From: a virus
Virus record (IMG/VR): IMGVR_UViG_3300031576_000157
Location: 1-39,530 of that record
Strand: one strand, 5' to 3'
DNA length: 39,530 nucleotides
Below, in pieces: positions 14,420-22,418 of the stretch. Below the pieces are notes generated by a model. The model saw only the letters and a list, made by a program, of their open reading frames with translations. It searched no databases and was not told where the DNA came from. The translations under genes and the position numbers were made by a program. Every line of letters begins with the position of its first letter. The stretch's first letter is position 1.

Positions 14420-14698
14420 ATGTTCCCGACGCGCATGCCGTCCGGGAAGGTCGTGCTCTATGCGTGCGCCACCGGCGAGCGGCTGGAACGCTGGCCGGTG
14501 GACGCGCGCGACATGATCGCCAGCGGGGCCTACCAGGCGCACGACCCGGCGCAACCGCCGCTCGCTGATCCCACTCCCGACCCGGCGCCGCTCCTGCCCG
14601 GCGATCCCGGTATGCCGCTCATCGTCACGCGGAGCACCGATGCCGCACCGGCGCGGCCGGTGACGATCCTCACGGGTAGTCGGAAAGCGAAGAAGTAG
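14420..14698 (+). CDS. small proline-rich head-region protein
   Basis: 92 residues from ATG 14420. The N-terminal half has a compact motif (MPSGKVVLYACATGERLERWPVDARDMIASGAYQ) seen in short proteins of phage head modules; the middle is Pro/Asp/Ala-rich and presumably unfolded; it ends TGSRKAKK. Some relatives sit between capsid and connector genes. The precise role is unknown. Confidence 0.55.
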   Translation: MFPTRMPSGKVVLYACATGERLERWPVDARDMIASGAYQAHDPAQPPLADPTPDPAPLLPGDPGMPLIVTRSTDAAPARPVTILTGSRKAKK

Positions 14699-14701
14699 CG
14701 C

Positions 14702-15271
14702 GTGGCGATCACGATCGTTGCCACGGTCGGCGCGGCGAACGCCAACAGCTTTGTCACCGAAGCCGAGGCGATCACCCGCGCGGAGTCGCGGCTCAACCGA
14801 CCGGCGACGTGGACGACACTGGCGGGGGCGGTGTGCACCGACACCGAGAAGACCGCGCTCATCGAGGCGGGCCGCGAGCTCAACATTCTGTGGTTCAACG
14901 GGACACGCGTCAATGCCGTGCAAGTACTGGTGTGGCCGCGCGCGTTCTGCATCGACCCCGACTCCCCGCTCGCGTTGGGGACGCCAACGATAGTTGGCTA
15001 TCCGTACTACGAGACAACGGTCATCCCGCGCCGGGTCAAGGACGCGCAGATCGAGCTGGCCTTCGAGTTCCTCAAGGCCGGGACGACCGACCTGGCGGCG
15101 CATGACACGACGCTCGACGTGCGCCGCAAGCAGATCGACGTCCTCGAAACAGAGTACTTCGACGCGGGCCAGCGCGCGCAGGGGCTCGGCCGCTTCCCGC
15201 GCGTGATCAATCTCCTCGAACCGCTGCTCGACCCGGCGCACATGGGCGGGCTGCCGGTGGTGCGGACATGA
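14702..15271 (+). CDS. head-tail connector (DnaT-like adaptor family)
   Basis: 189 residues from GTG 14702. It shows the pattern of the phage 'DnaT-like' head-tail adaptor family: ANSFVTEAEAITRAESR, EKTALIEAGRELNILWFNGTRVNAVQVLVWPR, then IPRRVKDAQIELAFEFLKAGT and a C-terminal IDVLETEYF with RFPRVINLLEPLL. Such proteins bind below the portal as the first adaptor ring. The DnaT name reflects a distant similarity and not a replication role. Overlaps the next mini-gene by ATGA. Confidence 0.7.
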   Translation: MAITIVATVGAANANSFVTEAEAITRAESRLNRPATWTTLAGAVCTDTEKTALIEAGRELNILWFNGTRVNAVQVLVWPRAFCIDPDSPLALGTPTIVGYPYYETTVIPRRVKDAQIELAFEFLKAGTTDLAAHDTTLDVRRKQIDVLETEYFDAGQRAQGLGRFPRVINLLEPLLDPAHMGGLPVVRT

Positions 15272-15351
15272 GCAAGCCGACGAAGACGATTCTGGTCAAG
15301 AATGGCGGGCACGTCCTGCCGATTCGCCCCGCCCCGCCGAGGGGCAAGTAG
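15268..15351 (+). CDS. 27-residue mini-protein
   Basis: ATG 15268 in ATGA overlap with the adaptor gene; the stop TAG shares its last base with the next GTG. Sequence MSKPTKTILVKNGGHVLPIRPAPPRGK, basic and Pro-rich. The overlaps at both ends argue that it is translated, possibly mainly to couple the next gene. Confidence 0.45.
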   Translation: MSKPTKTILVKNGGHVLPIRPAPPRGK

Positions 15352-15677
15352 TGGGCGTCGGGCTCATCGTTGAGCCTGGCATGGACGCATACGCGATCGA
15401 AGTCGAGCGCGTGCGGGAACGCTTGGTGGCGCTCGGGAAGCTCGACCACAGCCGATTCCACTCGCGCCACGTCGTCGGGCTCTACGTCTCGGCGCCAAGC
15501 GCCGGGAAGGTCGGCGAGCTGGACGCGACCGCGACGGTCGTCTGCCCATCGAACGACGGGCTCGGCGGCGCACTCGTCTATGTCGCGCTGCGCGCGCTCC
15601 GGCAGCACTCGCCTGGCGCGTTCGTTGAGGCAATGCGCCGCCTTGCGGACGCTGGACTCGTCGGGAGGACGACCTGA
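15351..15677 (+). CDS. small protein in connector region, unknown
   Basis: 108 residues from GTG 15351; the stop overlaps the next ATG (TGATG). An alpha/beta protein: YAIEVERVRERLVALGKL, HSRHVVGLYVSAPSAGKVGELDATATVV and FVEAMRRLADAGLVG. No family is recognised. The position among head-tail genes suggests a virion or assembly role. Confidence 0.5.
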   Translation: MGVGLIVEPGMDAYAIEVERVRERLVALGKLDHSRFHSRHVVGLYVSAPSAGKVGELDATATVVCPSNDGLGGALVYVALRALRQHSPGAFVEAMRRLADAGLVGRTT

Positions 15678-16102
15678 TGGCCGCATACAACAAGTTCCAG
15701 GCGTTCGTCGAGCACGTCGCCGAGAAGGTGCACAACCTCGGCGCCGATACCCTCAAGGTGATGCTCACCAACGTCGCGCCGATCGCGACCAACAGCGTCT
15801 TTGCCGACCTGACCGAGATCGCGGCGGGCAACGGCTACACCGCTGGCGGTACAGCGGCCGCGATCACCAGCAGCGCACAGACGGGCGGCACGTACAAGCT
15901 CGTTCTGGCCGATGTGGTCTTCACCGCGTCGGGCGGGTCGATGGCGACGTTCCGCTACGCCGTGCTCTACAACGACACCCCGACGTCGCCCGCCGACCCG
16001 CTGGTCGGGTGGTGGGATTACGGGTCGGGGGTCACGCTCGCGACGGGCGAGACCTTCACCGTCGACATGGACGCCGCGAACGGCGTTCTCACGATCGCGT
16101 AA
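15677..16102 (+). CDS. conserved beta-rich virion-type protein
   Basis: 141 residues from ATG 15677. Reads AAYNKFQAFVEHVAEKVHNLGADTLKVMLTNVAPIATNSV, TEIAAGNGYTAGG, YKLVLADVVFTASGG, RYAVLYNDTP, PLVGWWDYGSGVTLATGETFTVDMDAANGVLTIA. Proteins with this run of motifs are widespread in phage structural regions with no proven role. The beta-rich fold and single N-terminal helix would suit a decoration or adhesin-like component. Confidence 0.6.
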   Translation: MAAYNKFQAFVEHVAEKVHNLGADTLKVMLTNVAPIATNSVFADLTEIAAGNGYTAGGTAAAITSSAQTGGTYKLVLADVVFTASGGSMATFRYAVLYNDTPTSPADPLVGWWDYGSGVTLATGETFTVDMDAANGVLTIA

Positions 16103-16113
16103 ACGGAGGGGAC

Positions 16114-16404
16114 ATGGCAGACCTCAAGGAGGTCCTCGCCCAGGCACGCGAGGAGCTGGTCGAGCTGGTCGCACAGGCCGCGCCACTCCATATGCTGCGC
16201 GCCAAGCTGCAGGAAATGATCGCCCCACTCGAATCGAAGCTGCGCGAGGTGAACCAGGCGCTCAAGGCGATCGAGCAGCCGCGCCGTACCGACCTCGAAG
16301 CGATGGTGCGGACACTGGAGACGGCGACGTCGGCCGCGATGTCGCGCGAGCTGCACATGAAGGCCGAGATCGGCGAGTTCGGCCCAACAGGGCCGGAGGA
16401 ATAA
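16114..16404 (+). CDS. small coiled-coil protein
   Basis: 96 residues from ATG 16114 with GGAGGGG upstream. Almost entirely helical and heptad-like (LKEVLAQAREELVELVAQAAPLHMLRAKLQEMIAPLESKLREVNQALKAIEQ), ending EFGPTGPEE. It is probably an oligomeric structural or assembly partner of the beta-rich proteins on either side. Its last codons (GGCCGGAGGAATAAC) are the ribosome site of the next gene. Confidence 0.55.
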   Translation: MADLKEVLAQAREELVELVAQAAPLHMLRAKLQEMIAPLESKLREVNQALKAIEQPRRTDLEAMVRTLETATSAAMSRELHMKAEIGEFGPTGPEE

Positions 16405-16406
16405 CA

Positions 16407-16856
16407 ATGAGCGCGCAGTATACGACGAAGACCGCCGAGATCGCGCTCGTCGCGGCGACCGCCAAGACGTTGCTCGAACTCACGGCGGGAGCAGCGAATC
16501 AGATGAAGATCAAGGAGTGGTGGATCGACTTCGACGGCACCAGCGTCACCGCTGAGCCCGTCGTCGTGGAGGTGCTACGGAAGACGGGGACCATCACCGG
16601 CGCCGCCTCGCCGCCATCGCCCATAAAGAAAGACCCCGCCGATGGGGCCGCGATTGCAACCGCGAAGCACAACGCGACGGCCGAGGGTACGGACGGCGAC
16701 GTGCTCTACCGCCACGAGGTGCCGCCGACCCTCGGCAAGCACGTCCTGTTCCCGCTTGGTGACGAGCCGGTCGTTGCGTTGAGCGGCCTCATCGCCATCA
16801 AGGCGACGGCGCCGGCCGTCGTGAACGCCATCTGCGGCTTCACGCACGAGGAGTAG
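16407..16856 (+). CDS. beta-rich virion-type protein
   Basis: 149 residues from ATG 16407, ribosome site CCGGAGGA. IALVAATAKTLLELTAGAANQMKIKEWWIDFDGTSVTAEPVVVEVLRKTGTITGAAS, then VLYRHEVPPTLGKHVLFPLGDEPVVALSGLIAIKATAPAVVNAICGFTHEE. The pattern (KIKEWWIDFDGT, later RHEVPP, C-terminal GF-THEE) is that of a small jelly-roll-like protein found in several phage structural modules. It may decorate the head or form fibres. The function is unproven. Confidence 0.55.
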   Translation: MSAQYTTKTAEIALVAATAKTLLELTAGAANQMKIKEWWIDFDGTSVTAEPVVVEVLRKTGTITGAASPPSPIKKDPADGAAIATAKHNATAEGTDGDVLYRHEVPPTLGKHVLFPLGDEPVVALSGLIAIKATAPAVVNAICGFTHEE

Positions 16857-16866
16857 TGTTTGAGGC

Positions 16867-17073
16867 ATGAGGGCCATCGCGTGCGGGGACCCGGTGCGCT
16901 ATGTGGACGGCGCTAACGTCGAACACTTGGCGTTCGCGCGTACCACAGCGGGCGAAGGGGCGCCGATAGACTTGGTGTGGCCAAACGTGGCGGGCGCAGT
17001 CGCCACGCTCACGATCGTTCTCACGGTTCCGCATGTGTCCACGGTCGGGGCCCCATACTGGACGGAGGTTTGA
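16867..17073 (+). CDS. small SH3-like protein
   Basis: 68 residues from ATG 16867 with GAGGAG upstream. The sequence CGDPVRYVDGANVEHLAFARTT, then APIDLVWPNV, TLTIVLTVPHVS and YWTEV has the strand pattern of a small SH3-like barrel (GdpVrY-x-dg...A-x-V). Similar short proteins occur in phage structural operons. The overlap with the next start (TGATG) supports translation. Confidence 0.5.
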   Translation: MRAIACGDPVRYVDGANVEHLAFARTTAGEGAPIDLVWPNVAGAVATLTIVLTVPHVSTVGAPYWTEV

Positions 17074-17252
17074 TGGAGCCGCGTGAGTGGTGGGGTAAGT
17101 CACGAGAAAGCTCGTGTCCGGTCTGTGAATGCCTCTTCCAGACGATGCCGCATACCGCGCAGATATACGGCTGTTGCAGCACGGCGTGCTACATGGAAGA
17201 GTGTTCGCGGCGTTGTGAGGCCGACGCCCTTCGCGAGGTAGCGGAACGATGA
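17073..17252 (+). CDS. small Cys-rich zinc protein
   Basis: 59 residues from ATG 17073. Cysteines: SCPVCECLF, then IYGCCSTACYMEECSRRCEAD. Two CxxC-like pairs could bind zinc in a treble-clef-like arrangement. No family is recognised. It is an odd resident of the structural region, and could be non-virion. The stop shares ATGA with the next gene. Confidence 0.5.
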   Translation: MEPREWWGKSRESSCPVCECLFQTMPHTAQIYGCCSTACYMEECSRRCEADALREVAER

Positions 17253-18508
17253 GCCGATTCGATCCTAATGTGCTAGCCGGCGTGTTCGCGCACGCGGCGC
17301 GCATCGGCCTCGCCTCCCCGCCCGTGTGGGACGGGTGCAAGGGCACTGTGCCGGTGCTGCACCCGGAGAACGGCGCCTGCCTCGGCCACGTCCTGCCGGG
17401 CCGCGGGTTCGCGCTGGCCGCCGATCTGCACCGGCTCGGCATCACACGACCGATTCCCGGGGTGTTCGAGCGGAGCCCCGTGTGGCGCACGCGCGACAAG
17501 CTCCAGGCGTGGATGAAGCTCAACGAGGGGATGCCGCTGCCGCTCTACGACTACCGCGGCGTCCTGCGCTCGCTCGCGGACCCCGATCTGGCGGTGTTCG
17601 AGATGCTGCATGTCTCGCCCGCCGTCTTGGCGGCGAAGTCGCTCGCCGCGGCCATCACCACCTACGACGGCATCATCACGGCGCGCGGCGGCGGGAAGGC
17701 GAACGACCTGGTGTTCGCCAAGGTCTCGGCGACCACCGTCGCGCAGGCGTTCTCCACGGTGTTCGGGCTCGCAGGCCTGCCCGTGGCCGGCACCTACACG
17801 AACATTCCCGGCGGTGCGGTCCACACCCGCGCCTCGACCGGCGCCCTGAACAGCCTGTGGAACCCGACGAACCCGGACAAGAAGTACCTGCTCACGTTCG
17901 GCTTCGGCTCCAGCTCCGCCATCGACTGGGGCGTCCTCGTGGACCTGCTGGTGGGGTGCGGCAACATCTCGTGCAGCATTACCACGAGCCAGACCGTCAA
18001 CTCAGTGGCCCAGACGCGGCAGTACGAAAACACGTTGGGTGCGGGGGTGATGGCCAGCCTCCATATTACCACCGCCCTCGGCACCGGGACCGGCACGTCC
18101 ACGCTGACGAGCTACACGGACCAGGACGGCAACATCGGGGCGGCTTCGGGGACAATCACATCCGTCGCCTCAGCAATCCTGCACCGGGTCTTTCCCACCA
18201 GTGGCGATGCGGTGCCCTGGGTGCCGCTCGCGAGCGGCGACTACGGCGTGCGCTCCGTCGAGACGTTCGCCTTCAGCGCGGCCCACTCCGCCGGAGTGGC
18301 TGCCCTCAACCTCGTCTACCCGCTGTCCTATGTGCCGGGCATCGCCGCGAACCTGTACGTCGAGCGCGACAGTACGACGCAGGTTGACGGGTTCCGCGAA
18401 CTCGTCGCCGACGGGTCGTTCGTGGTCGGGTGCCTGACGATGTTCGTCCAGACCAATAGCACGAGCAGCGGGACGCTGCGCGGCTTTGTGCGCACGGCGG
18501 CCGGCTGA
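17249..18508 (+). CDS. large virion-type protein, unknown
   Basis: 419 residues from ATG 17249. No known domain is seen. The N-terminal ~140 residues are mixed; from ~140 the sequence is beta-rich and Gly/Ser/Thr-rich (IPGGAVHTRASTGALNSLWNP, KKYLLTFGFGSSSAIDWGVLVDLLVGCGNIS, then FAFSAAHSAGVAALNLVYPLSYVPGIAANLYVERDS, ending GTLRGFVRTAAG). The repeated beta segments and location among decoration genes point to a virion surface protein. No catalytic motif is evident. Confidence 0.5.
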   Translation: MSRFDPNVLAGVFAHAARIGLASPPVWDGCKGTVPVLHPENGACLGHVLPGRGFALAADLHRLGITRPIPGVFERSPVWRTRDKLQAWMKLNEGMPLPLYDYRGVLRSLADPDLAVFEMLHVSPAVLAAKSLAAAITTYDGIITARGGGKANDLVFAKVSATTVAQAFSTVFGLAGLPVAGTYTNIPGGAVHTRASTGALNSLWNPTNPDKKYLLTFGFGSSSAIDWGVLVDLLVGCGNISCSITTSQTVNSVAQTRQYENTLGAGVMASLHITTALGTGTGTSTLTSYTDQDGNIGAASGTITSVASAILHRVFPTSGDAVPWVPLASGDYGVRSVETFAFSAAHSAGVAALNLVYPLSYVPGIAANLYVERDSTTQVDGFRELVADGSFVVGCLTMFVQTNSTSSGTLRGFVRTAAG

Positions 18509-18828
18509 TGTTCTCGCCCACCCTGGACCCCGCCCTCGGCTTGGGGCCCGGCCCGACGTGTCATATGGGGTGGCGGCTGCTGTATAGCCTCTCCAGCGCG
18601 TTTGGTAGCGGGGGCGGCCCCCTACTGATTGCCACGCAGTCCAGCGGCGACGTGCGTCTGCGCTGGCGCGGCGCGCGCAGCTCGACCGCCTTAGTCAACG
18701 GCAATCGGCACTGGACGAGCGAGGGCGGCGCGACCAAGCACATCCCGCGGAGCTTCAAGGTGGCAGCGGGGGTACTTCCTCAGCGTGAGATTCATCCCGC
18801 CGCCGTCTTTCGCGCTAGTCGCTGGTAG
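18508..18828 (+). CDS. small beta-rich protein, unknown
   Basis: 106 residues, ATG sharing its first base with the previous stop. Gly/Ser-rich, with RLLYSLSSAFGSGGGPLLIATQSSGDVRLRWRGARSSTALVNGNRHW and a basic C-terminus. No motif. Tight coupling to the 419-residue gene suggests a shared job. Confidence 0.45.
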   Translation: MFSPTLDPALGLGPGPTCHMGWRLLYSLSSAFGSGGGPLLIATQSSGDVRLRWRGARSSTALVNGNRHWTSEGGATKHIPRSFKVAAGVLPQREIHPAAVFRASRW

Positions 18829-18832
18829 ATAG

Positions 18833-19441
18833 ATGGCGCGTCTCGGTCGGTCCTTCCCGGTCCAGCCGACCCGCAAACGGTCCGTCGCGGTCGGCGTCTA
18901 CGTGCTCGCGGCGGAACCGGGCGCGTTCGCGCTGACGGGTCGGGCCGCGAACCTTCTCGTCGGGCGCGTTGTCGCGGCGGGCGTCGGCGCCTATGCCTTG
19001 ACCGGCCAAGCGGCGGCCCTTAAGTACGGGCGCGCGCTCCTCGCAGCGACCGGCAGTTACGCCGTGAACGGCCAGGCGGTGGGGCTGACGGTGACGCGGC
19101 TACTCACTGCCGGGGTCGGTGCGTACACATTCACCGGGATCGCGGCCGATCTGCGAAAGGGCCGCAGGATGACCGCCGACGCAGGCGCGTACACACTGGC
19201 GGGCATCGCCGTCACGCTGCGCGCGGCGCGGATTCTTGGCGCCGCCGCTGGGACCTACATCTTGACCGGGCTCGCCGCGACGCTCACCGCGACGCTCACC
19301 GCGCCGGTGGCCGTGATCGTGACCGGGAAGTACGCGCTTGAGCACGCGGCGGCGCTGCGCGATGTCAGCGGGGCCGAGGCCGCTGACTATAGTGCTGACC
19401 ACCGTTTGGCGCTGCGGGATGTGGGCGATGCGGGCGTATGA
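18833..19441 (+). CDS. 22-residue tandem-repeat protein
   Basis: 202 residues from ATG 18833. After a basic N-terminus, about six repeats of ~22 residues follow the pattern G-x-Y-x-L-T-G-x-A-A-x-L-x-x-x-R-x-L-x-A-x-x: GAFALTGRAANL, GAYALTGQAAAL, GSYAVNGQAVGL, GAYTFTGIAADL, GAYTLAGIAVTL and GTYILTGLAATL. Proteins with G-x-(F/Y)-x-(L/V)-T-G-Q repeats are scattered through phages and proteobacteria and are probably beta-solenoid-like. The C-terminus (AALRDVSG...LALRDVGDAG) carries a second small repeat. The role is unknown; a virion-surface or tail function is inferred from the gene order. Confidence 0.6.
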   Translation: MARLGRSFPVQPTRKRSVAVGVYVLAAEPGAFALTGRAANLLVGRVVAAGVGAYALTGQAAALKYGRALLAATGSYAVNGQAVGLTVTRLLTAGVGAYTFTGIAADLRKGRRMTADAGAYTLAGIAVTLRAARILGAAAGTYILTGLAATLTATLTAPVAVIVTGKYALEHAAALRDVSGAEAADYSADHRLALRDVGDAGV

Positions 19442-19740
19442 TCACCCTCACGCGCCGCGCGCCGACGTACGACCCGGCCACCGACCAGGGCGCCCCCGTG
19501 GTCGTGACGATGCTCACCGGGGCCGCCATCCGGGTGCGCGGCAACCCGGCCACATACCGCCGCCTCGAACTCGTCGAGACGGAGGCGCCGACGCTGCTGT
19601 TCGTGCCGACGACCTACGGCGGCACCCCCAAGGCCGGCGACGAGCTGACGTGGGAGAGCAAAGCCTGGACGGTGCGCGACGTGGATCCTCTGCAGCCTGA
19701 TGGGGTGACCATCATGGCGAAACTGGTGATTGTGCGATGA
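19438..19740 (+). CDS. head-tail completion / stopper-like protein
   Basis: 100 residues from ATG 19438 (ATGA overlap). A small beta protein: ITLTRRAPTYDPATDQGAPV, LTGAAIRVRGNPATYRRLELVETEAPTLLFVPTTYGGTPKAGDELTWESKAWTVRDVDPLQPDGVTIMAKLVIV. This pattern and the neighbours (gp10-like protein and tail terminator) fit the head-closure or stopper ring that seals the portal below the adaptor. Confidence 0.65.
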   Translation: MITLTRRAPTYDPATDQGAPVVVTMLTGAAIRVRGNPATYRRLELVETEAPTLLFVPTTYGGTPKAGDELTWESKAWTVRDVDPLQPDGVTIMAKLVIVR

Positions 19741-20105
19741 GCTGGGGCCGCGACATCGACCTCTTTCGGGTGACCGTCGAGCGCATGAGCCGCCATGTAC
19801 TCGTGCGGACGGCGCAGCTCGCGCTCGACTCGGTCGTCCTGGGCTCGATGCTCACGGGCGCGCCCGGCCAGCCGGTGGACACGGGCTACCTGCGGGCGTC
19901 GTGGCAACTCGCGTGGGAGGGGAGCGGGCTCGCCGTGATCAGCACGAATGTCGAGTACGCCTTGGCGATCGAGGAGGGCATCGGGCCACACGGGCGGCTG
20001 ACGCTGCGGTCCCAGGTCGGCGGGTTCCACTCGGTGAAGCTCACCGTCGCGGGGTTCGATCGCATCGTGCGGGCGGCGGTCGAGGAGGCGCGGCGGGCGG
20101 CATGA
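19737..20105 (+). CDS. HK97 gp10-like tail-completion protein
   Basis: 122 residues from ATG 19737 (ATGA overlap). Helix ...LVRTAQLALDSVVLGS, then the family hallmark PVDTGYLRASWQLAW, VEYALAIEEG and a C-terminal helix FDRIVRAAVEEARRAA. 'PVDTGrLRaSw' and 'Yaxxxe-G' are typical of HK97 gp10-like proteins, which act at the head-tail interface. The order stopper, gp10-like, terminator, tube is the common siphophage one. Confidence 0.8.
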   Translation: MSWGRDIDLFRVTVERMSRHVLVRTAQLALDSVVLGSMLTGAPGQPVDTGYLRASWQLAWEGSGLAVISTNVEYALAIEEGIGPHGRLTLRSQVGGFHSVKLTVAGFDRIVRAAVEEARRAA

Positions 20106-20767
20106 TCAAGCACACCGATTGGCAGCTCGCCATGCGCGCCCGCGCGCTCACGCTCTCCGTCGCGACGACCGGGGCGATCTCGATCGAGGCGACCGCGACC
20201 GGCTACATACGCGCGACTGGGTCGTTCCTGACTGATGGCCTCGCGCGTGGTATGGAGTTCACCGCGACCGGGTTCGGAGTCTCGGCGAACAATGGCGTCC
20301 ACGTCATCAAGGACGTGACTGCGCTGGCAATCATCTGCAGCGGGACGGTGGTCGAGGCGGCGGCGGGCGGGCGCACGCTTACGGTCGGCCTGCCGGGCCT
20401 GCGCGCGTGGGAAAACGTGCGCTTTGAGCCTGACGCCGCGCGACCCTACGTGGTCGAGCAGTACCTTCCGGGGCCGCCGCCGAACTTGGAGACGATGGGC
20501 GTCAACGGCTGGCTTGTCTGCGAGCCGATGTACGCGCTCGCGATCTATGCGCTCAAGGAAGTCGGGCTCGCCGGGGTGTCACGGTACAGTGACGCGGTGA
20601 TCAGTCACTTCGCGCCGAAGACGGCGCTGACGCTGGCGAGCGGTGATGTGCTGCGGGTCCGGGGCGACACCGGCCCGTTTCGCGGGCAGCTCCGGCAGGA
20701 TTGGCCGGGGTGGGCGGTCGTGCCGGTCACGATCCCCTTTCGCATCCGGACACAGAACACACTTTGA
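20102..20767 (+). CDS. tail terminator-like protein
   Basis: 221 residues from ATG 20102. The C-terminal part (VRFEPDAARPYVVEQYLPGPP, ALAIYALKEVGLAGVSRYSDAVISHFAPKTALTL, then RQDWPGWAVVPVTIPFRIRTQNTL) has the phage tail-terminator pattern in which a ring protein caps the tail tube and joins it to the head. An inserted N-terminal beta segment (~20-100, with ITATGYIRATGSFLTDGLARGMEFTATG-like strands) makes it longer than the usual ~130-150 residues; a similar 'tatgtIt raTGSf' segment occurs in the tube protein next door. Confidence 0.65.
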   Translation: MIKHTDWQLAMRARALTLSVATTGAISIEATATGYIRATGSFLTDGLARGMEFTATGFGVSANNGVHVIKDVTALAIICSGTVVEAAAGGRTLTVGLPGLRAWENVRFEPDAARPYVVEQYLPGPPPNLETMGVNGWLVCEPMYALAIYALKEVGLAGVSRYSDAVISHFAPKTALTLASGDVLRVRGDTGPFRGQLRQDWPGWAVVPVTIPFRIRTQNTL

Positions 20768-20779
20768 GGAGAGGGCACC

Positions 20780-22006
20780 ATGAGTGGCCAGCCTGGGAAA
20801 AACATCATCGTCGCATACAAGGTGGAGTCGGTCTTCGGAACCGCCGTGAGTGGCGGCGGGGCCGAAGCCTTCCGCATCGCGCCGGGGCAGGGGCTTACGC
20901 TGCGCCGCGCAATGATCGAAGACCCCGAAGTCCGCAAAGACGGCCAGCAGTCGATGGTGCGGCTCGGCTCGAAGTCGGTGGACGGGAGCTACGTCGGGCC
21001 GTTCTCGGTGGACAGCTTCGACACCTTCCTTGAGGCCCTGTTCCGCGCCGTCTGGTCGGCGGCGACGGCGGTCACGTCGGACGGCGGGGCCACCTGGACG
21101 AGCTTCACGGTGGCGAGCGCGACGACGATTACCCGCGTCGGCACGGGGGACTTCACGGCGACGTTCCGGGTCGGCGACATCATCCGGCTGACGAACTACT
21201 CGACCGCGAGCGACAACGACGTCAACCTCCGCGTCACGGCGGTCGTGGCGGGCACGCTGACGTTCATCGCTCCCAGCGGTGTGACGATCACCGCCGGCGC
21301 AGCGGACGCCGCCTGCACGATCACGCGGCTGCGCAAGCTGCAGAACGCCGCGACGCTGACCCGGCGCTCGTACACGATCGAGGAGTACTTCCAAGACCTC
21401 GACGAGTCAGAGCGGTTCACCGGCTGCCGCTGCGTCTCGCTGCGGCTCACGATGGCCCCGGATGGCACCGTCATGGCCGAGTTCGGGTTCATGGGCCAGG
21501 ACATGACGATCGTCGGGACCGCATCGGCCCCGAACTTCACCAGCCCGACGGAGTACACCACGATCGCGCTCGTTGCGGTGGATGCAGCGATCCGATTCAA
21601 CGGCGCAGAGCAGGCCGTGCTCACGAGCCTCGACCTCACCTTCGACCTCGGTGCCCAGGGGCAGGCGGTGATCGGCTCGCTCCTGACGCCCAACGTCTAC
21701 GAGGGGGCGATGATGGTCAGCGGTCAGTTCTCGGCCGTGCGGACGGCGCTGACCGCGAGTAACCTCGCGACCTTCCTCGCGGAGACGGACAACGTCGAGC
21801 TCCACATCCTGCTTGAGGAGCCCGATGCCACCGTGCCCAAGGACACGATCGCGCTATTCTTGCCGCGCCTCAAGCTCACGGGCACGGATGCGCCGTATGG
21901 CAACGACGGCGCGTTGATCGAGACAGTGCCGTTCGTCGCCCGCGCGCGGGTGGCGGCGACGGGATACGATGCCATCACGGCCGCCTTCTCGACGAGTGCG
22001 GCGTAA
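20780..22006 (+). CDS. tail tube (major tail) protein
   Basis: 408 residues from ATG 20780 with GAGGAGAGGG upstream. Begins with the tube-protein pattern KNIIVAYKVESVFGTAVSGGGAEAFRIAPGQGLTLRRAMIEDPEVRKDGQQ, followed by an inserted Ig/beta domain (~100-180, WTSFTVASATTITRVGTGDFTATFRVGDIIRLTNYS), then TRRSYTIEEYFQDLDESERFTGCRCVSLRLTMAPDGTVMAEFGFMGQ and a terminal tube strand set. It polymerises into the tail tube around the tape measure. It is longer than many tube proteins because of the inserted domain. Confidence 0.8.
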   Translation: MSGQPGKNIIVAYKVESVFGTAVSGGGAEAFRIAPGQGLTLRRAMIEDPEVRKDGQQSMVRLGSKSVDGSYVGPFSVDSFDTFLEALFRAVWSAATAVTSDGGATWTSFTVASATTITRVGTGDFTATFRVGDIIRLTNYSTASDNDVNLRVTAVVAGTLTFIAPSGVTITAGAADAACTITRLRKLQNAATLTRRSYTIEEYFQDLDESERFTGCRCVSLRLTMAPDGTVMAEFGFMGQDMTIVGTASAPNFTSPTEYTTIALVAVDAAIRFNGAEQAVLTSLDLTFDLGAQGQAVIGSLLTPNVYEGAMMVSGQFSAVRTALTASNLATFLAETDNVELHILLEEPDATVPKDTIALFLPRLKLTGTDAPYGNDGALIETVPFVARARVAATGYDAITAAFSTSAA

Positions 22007-22029
22007 CCAAGGACCGGAAGGGAGAGGCC

Positions 22030-22275
22030 ATGAAGCAGGGACAGGTGGTGATTCTGGCCAGCGTCGGCGAGGATCCACTGGACGCGGAGACCGAGGCAAC
22101 GGTCGTCGCCGTCATGAGCGACGGTGACGTGCCGGGGCCGAAGCTGCTCGACCTGCAGATCGGGGAGGGTGGTGCGGTGATCGAGGGCGTTCGGCACGTC
22201 AGCGTCGTGCCGGCCGGGACGCGCTGCTGGCAGACGAAGCAGGAACAGGCGGCCGCGCGGGCGACGGTCGAGTAG
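22030..22275 (+). CDS. small tail-region protein
   Basis: 81 residues from ATG 22030 with AAGGGAGAGG upstream. Beta-rich and acidic: GQVVILASVGEDPLDAETEATVVAVMSDGDVPGPKLLDLQIGEGGAVIEGVRHVSVVPAG, ending in a short helix. Small barrel-like; function unknown. It is followed by a 143-base GC-rich gap (22276-22418) in which I see no gene and only imperfect inverted GC runs. Confidence 0.5.
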   Translation: MKQGQVVILASVGEDPLDAETEATVVAVMSDGDVPGPKLLDLQIGEGGAVIEGVRHVSVVPAGTRCWQTKQEQAAARATVE

Positions 22276-22418
22276 GGTGTGGGACGCGGCGCGGCGCACG
22301 CCCGCCCCGCGATGCTGGTCAACCACCGTTGGTCCGCGTCCCCGTTCGTGCTGGTGCGGTGACGCAAGTCGCCCGCCAGGCGTGCCACGGCGGGGCGCGG
22401 ACCTGATATGAGGGTATC

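Noticed and set aside
22276-22418. Possible gene or hairpin in the gap before the tail chaperone gene
   Set aside because: Only a 16-codon frame and imperfect GC inverted runs were found, too weak to report as features.
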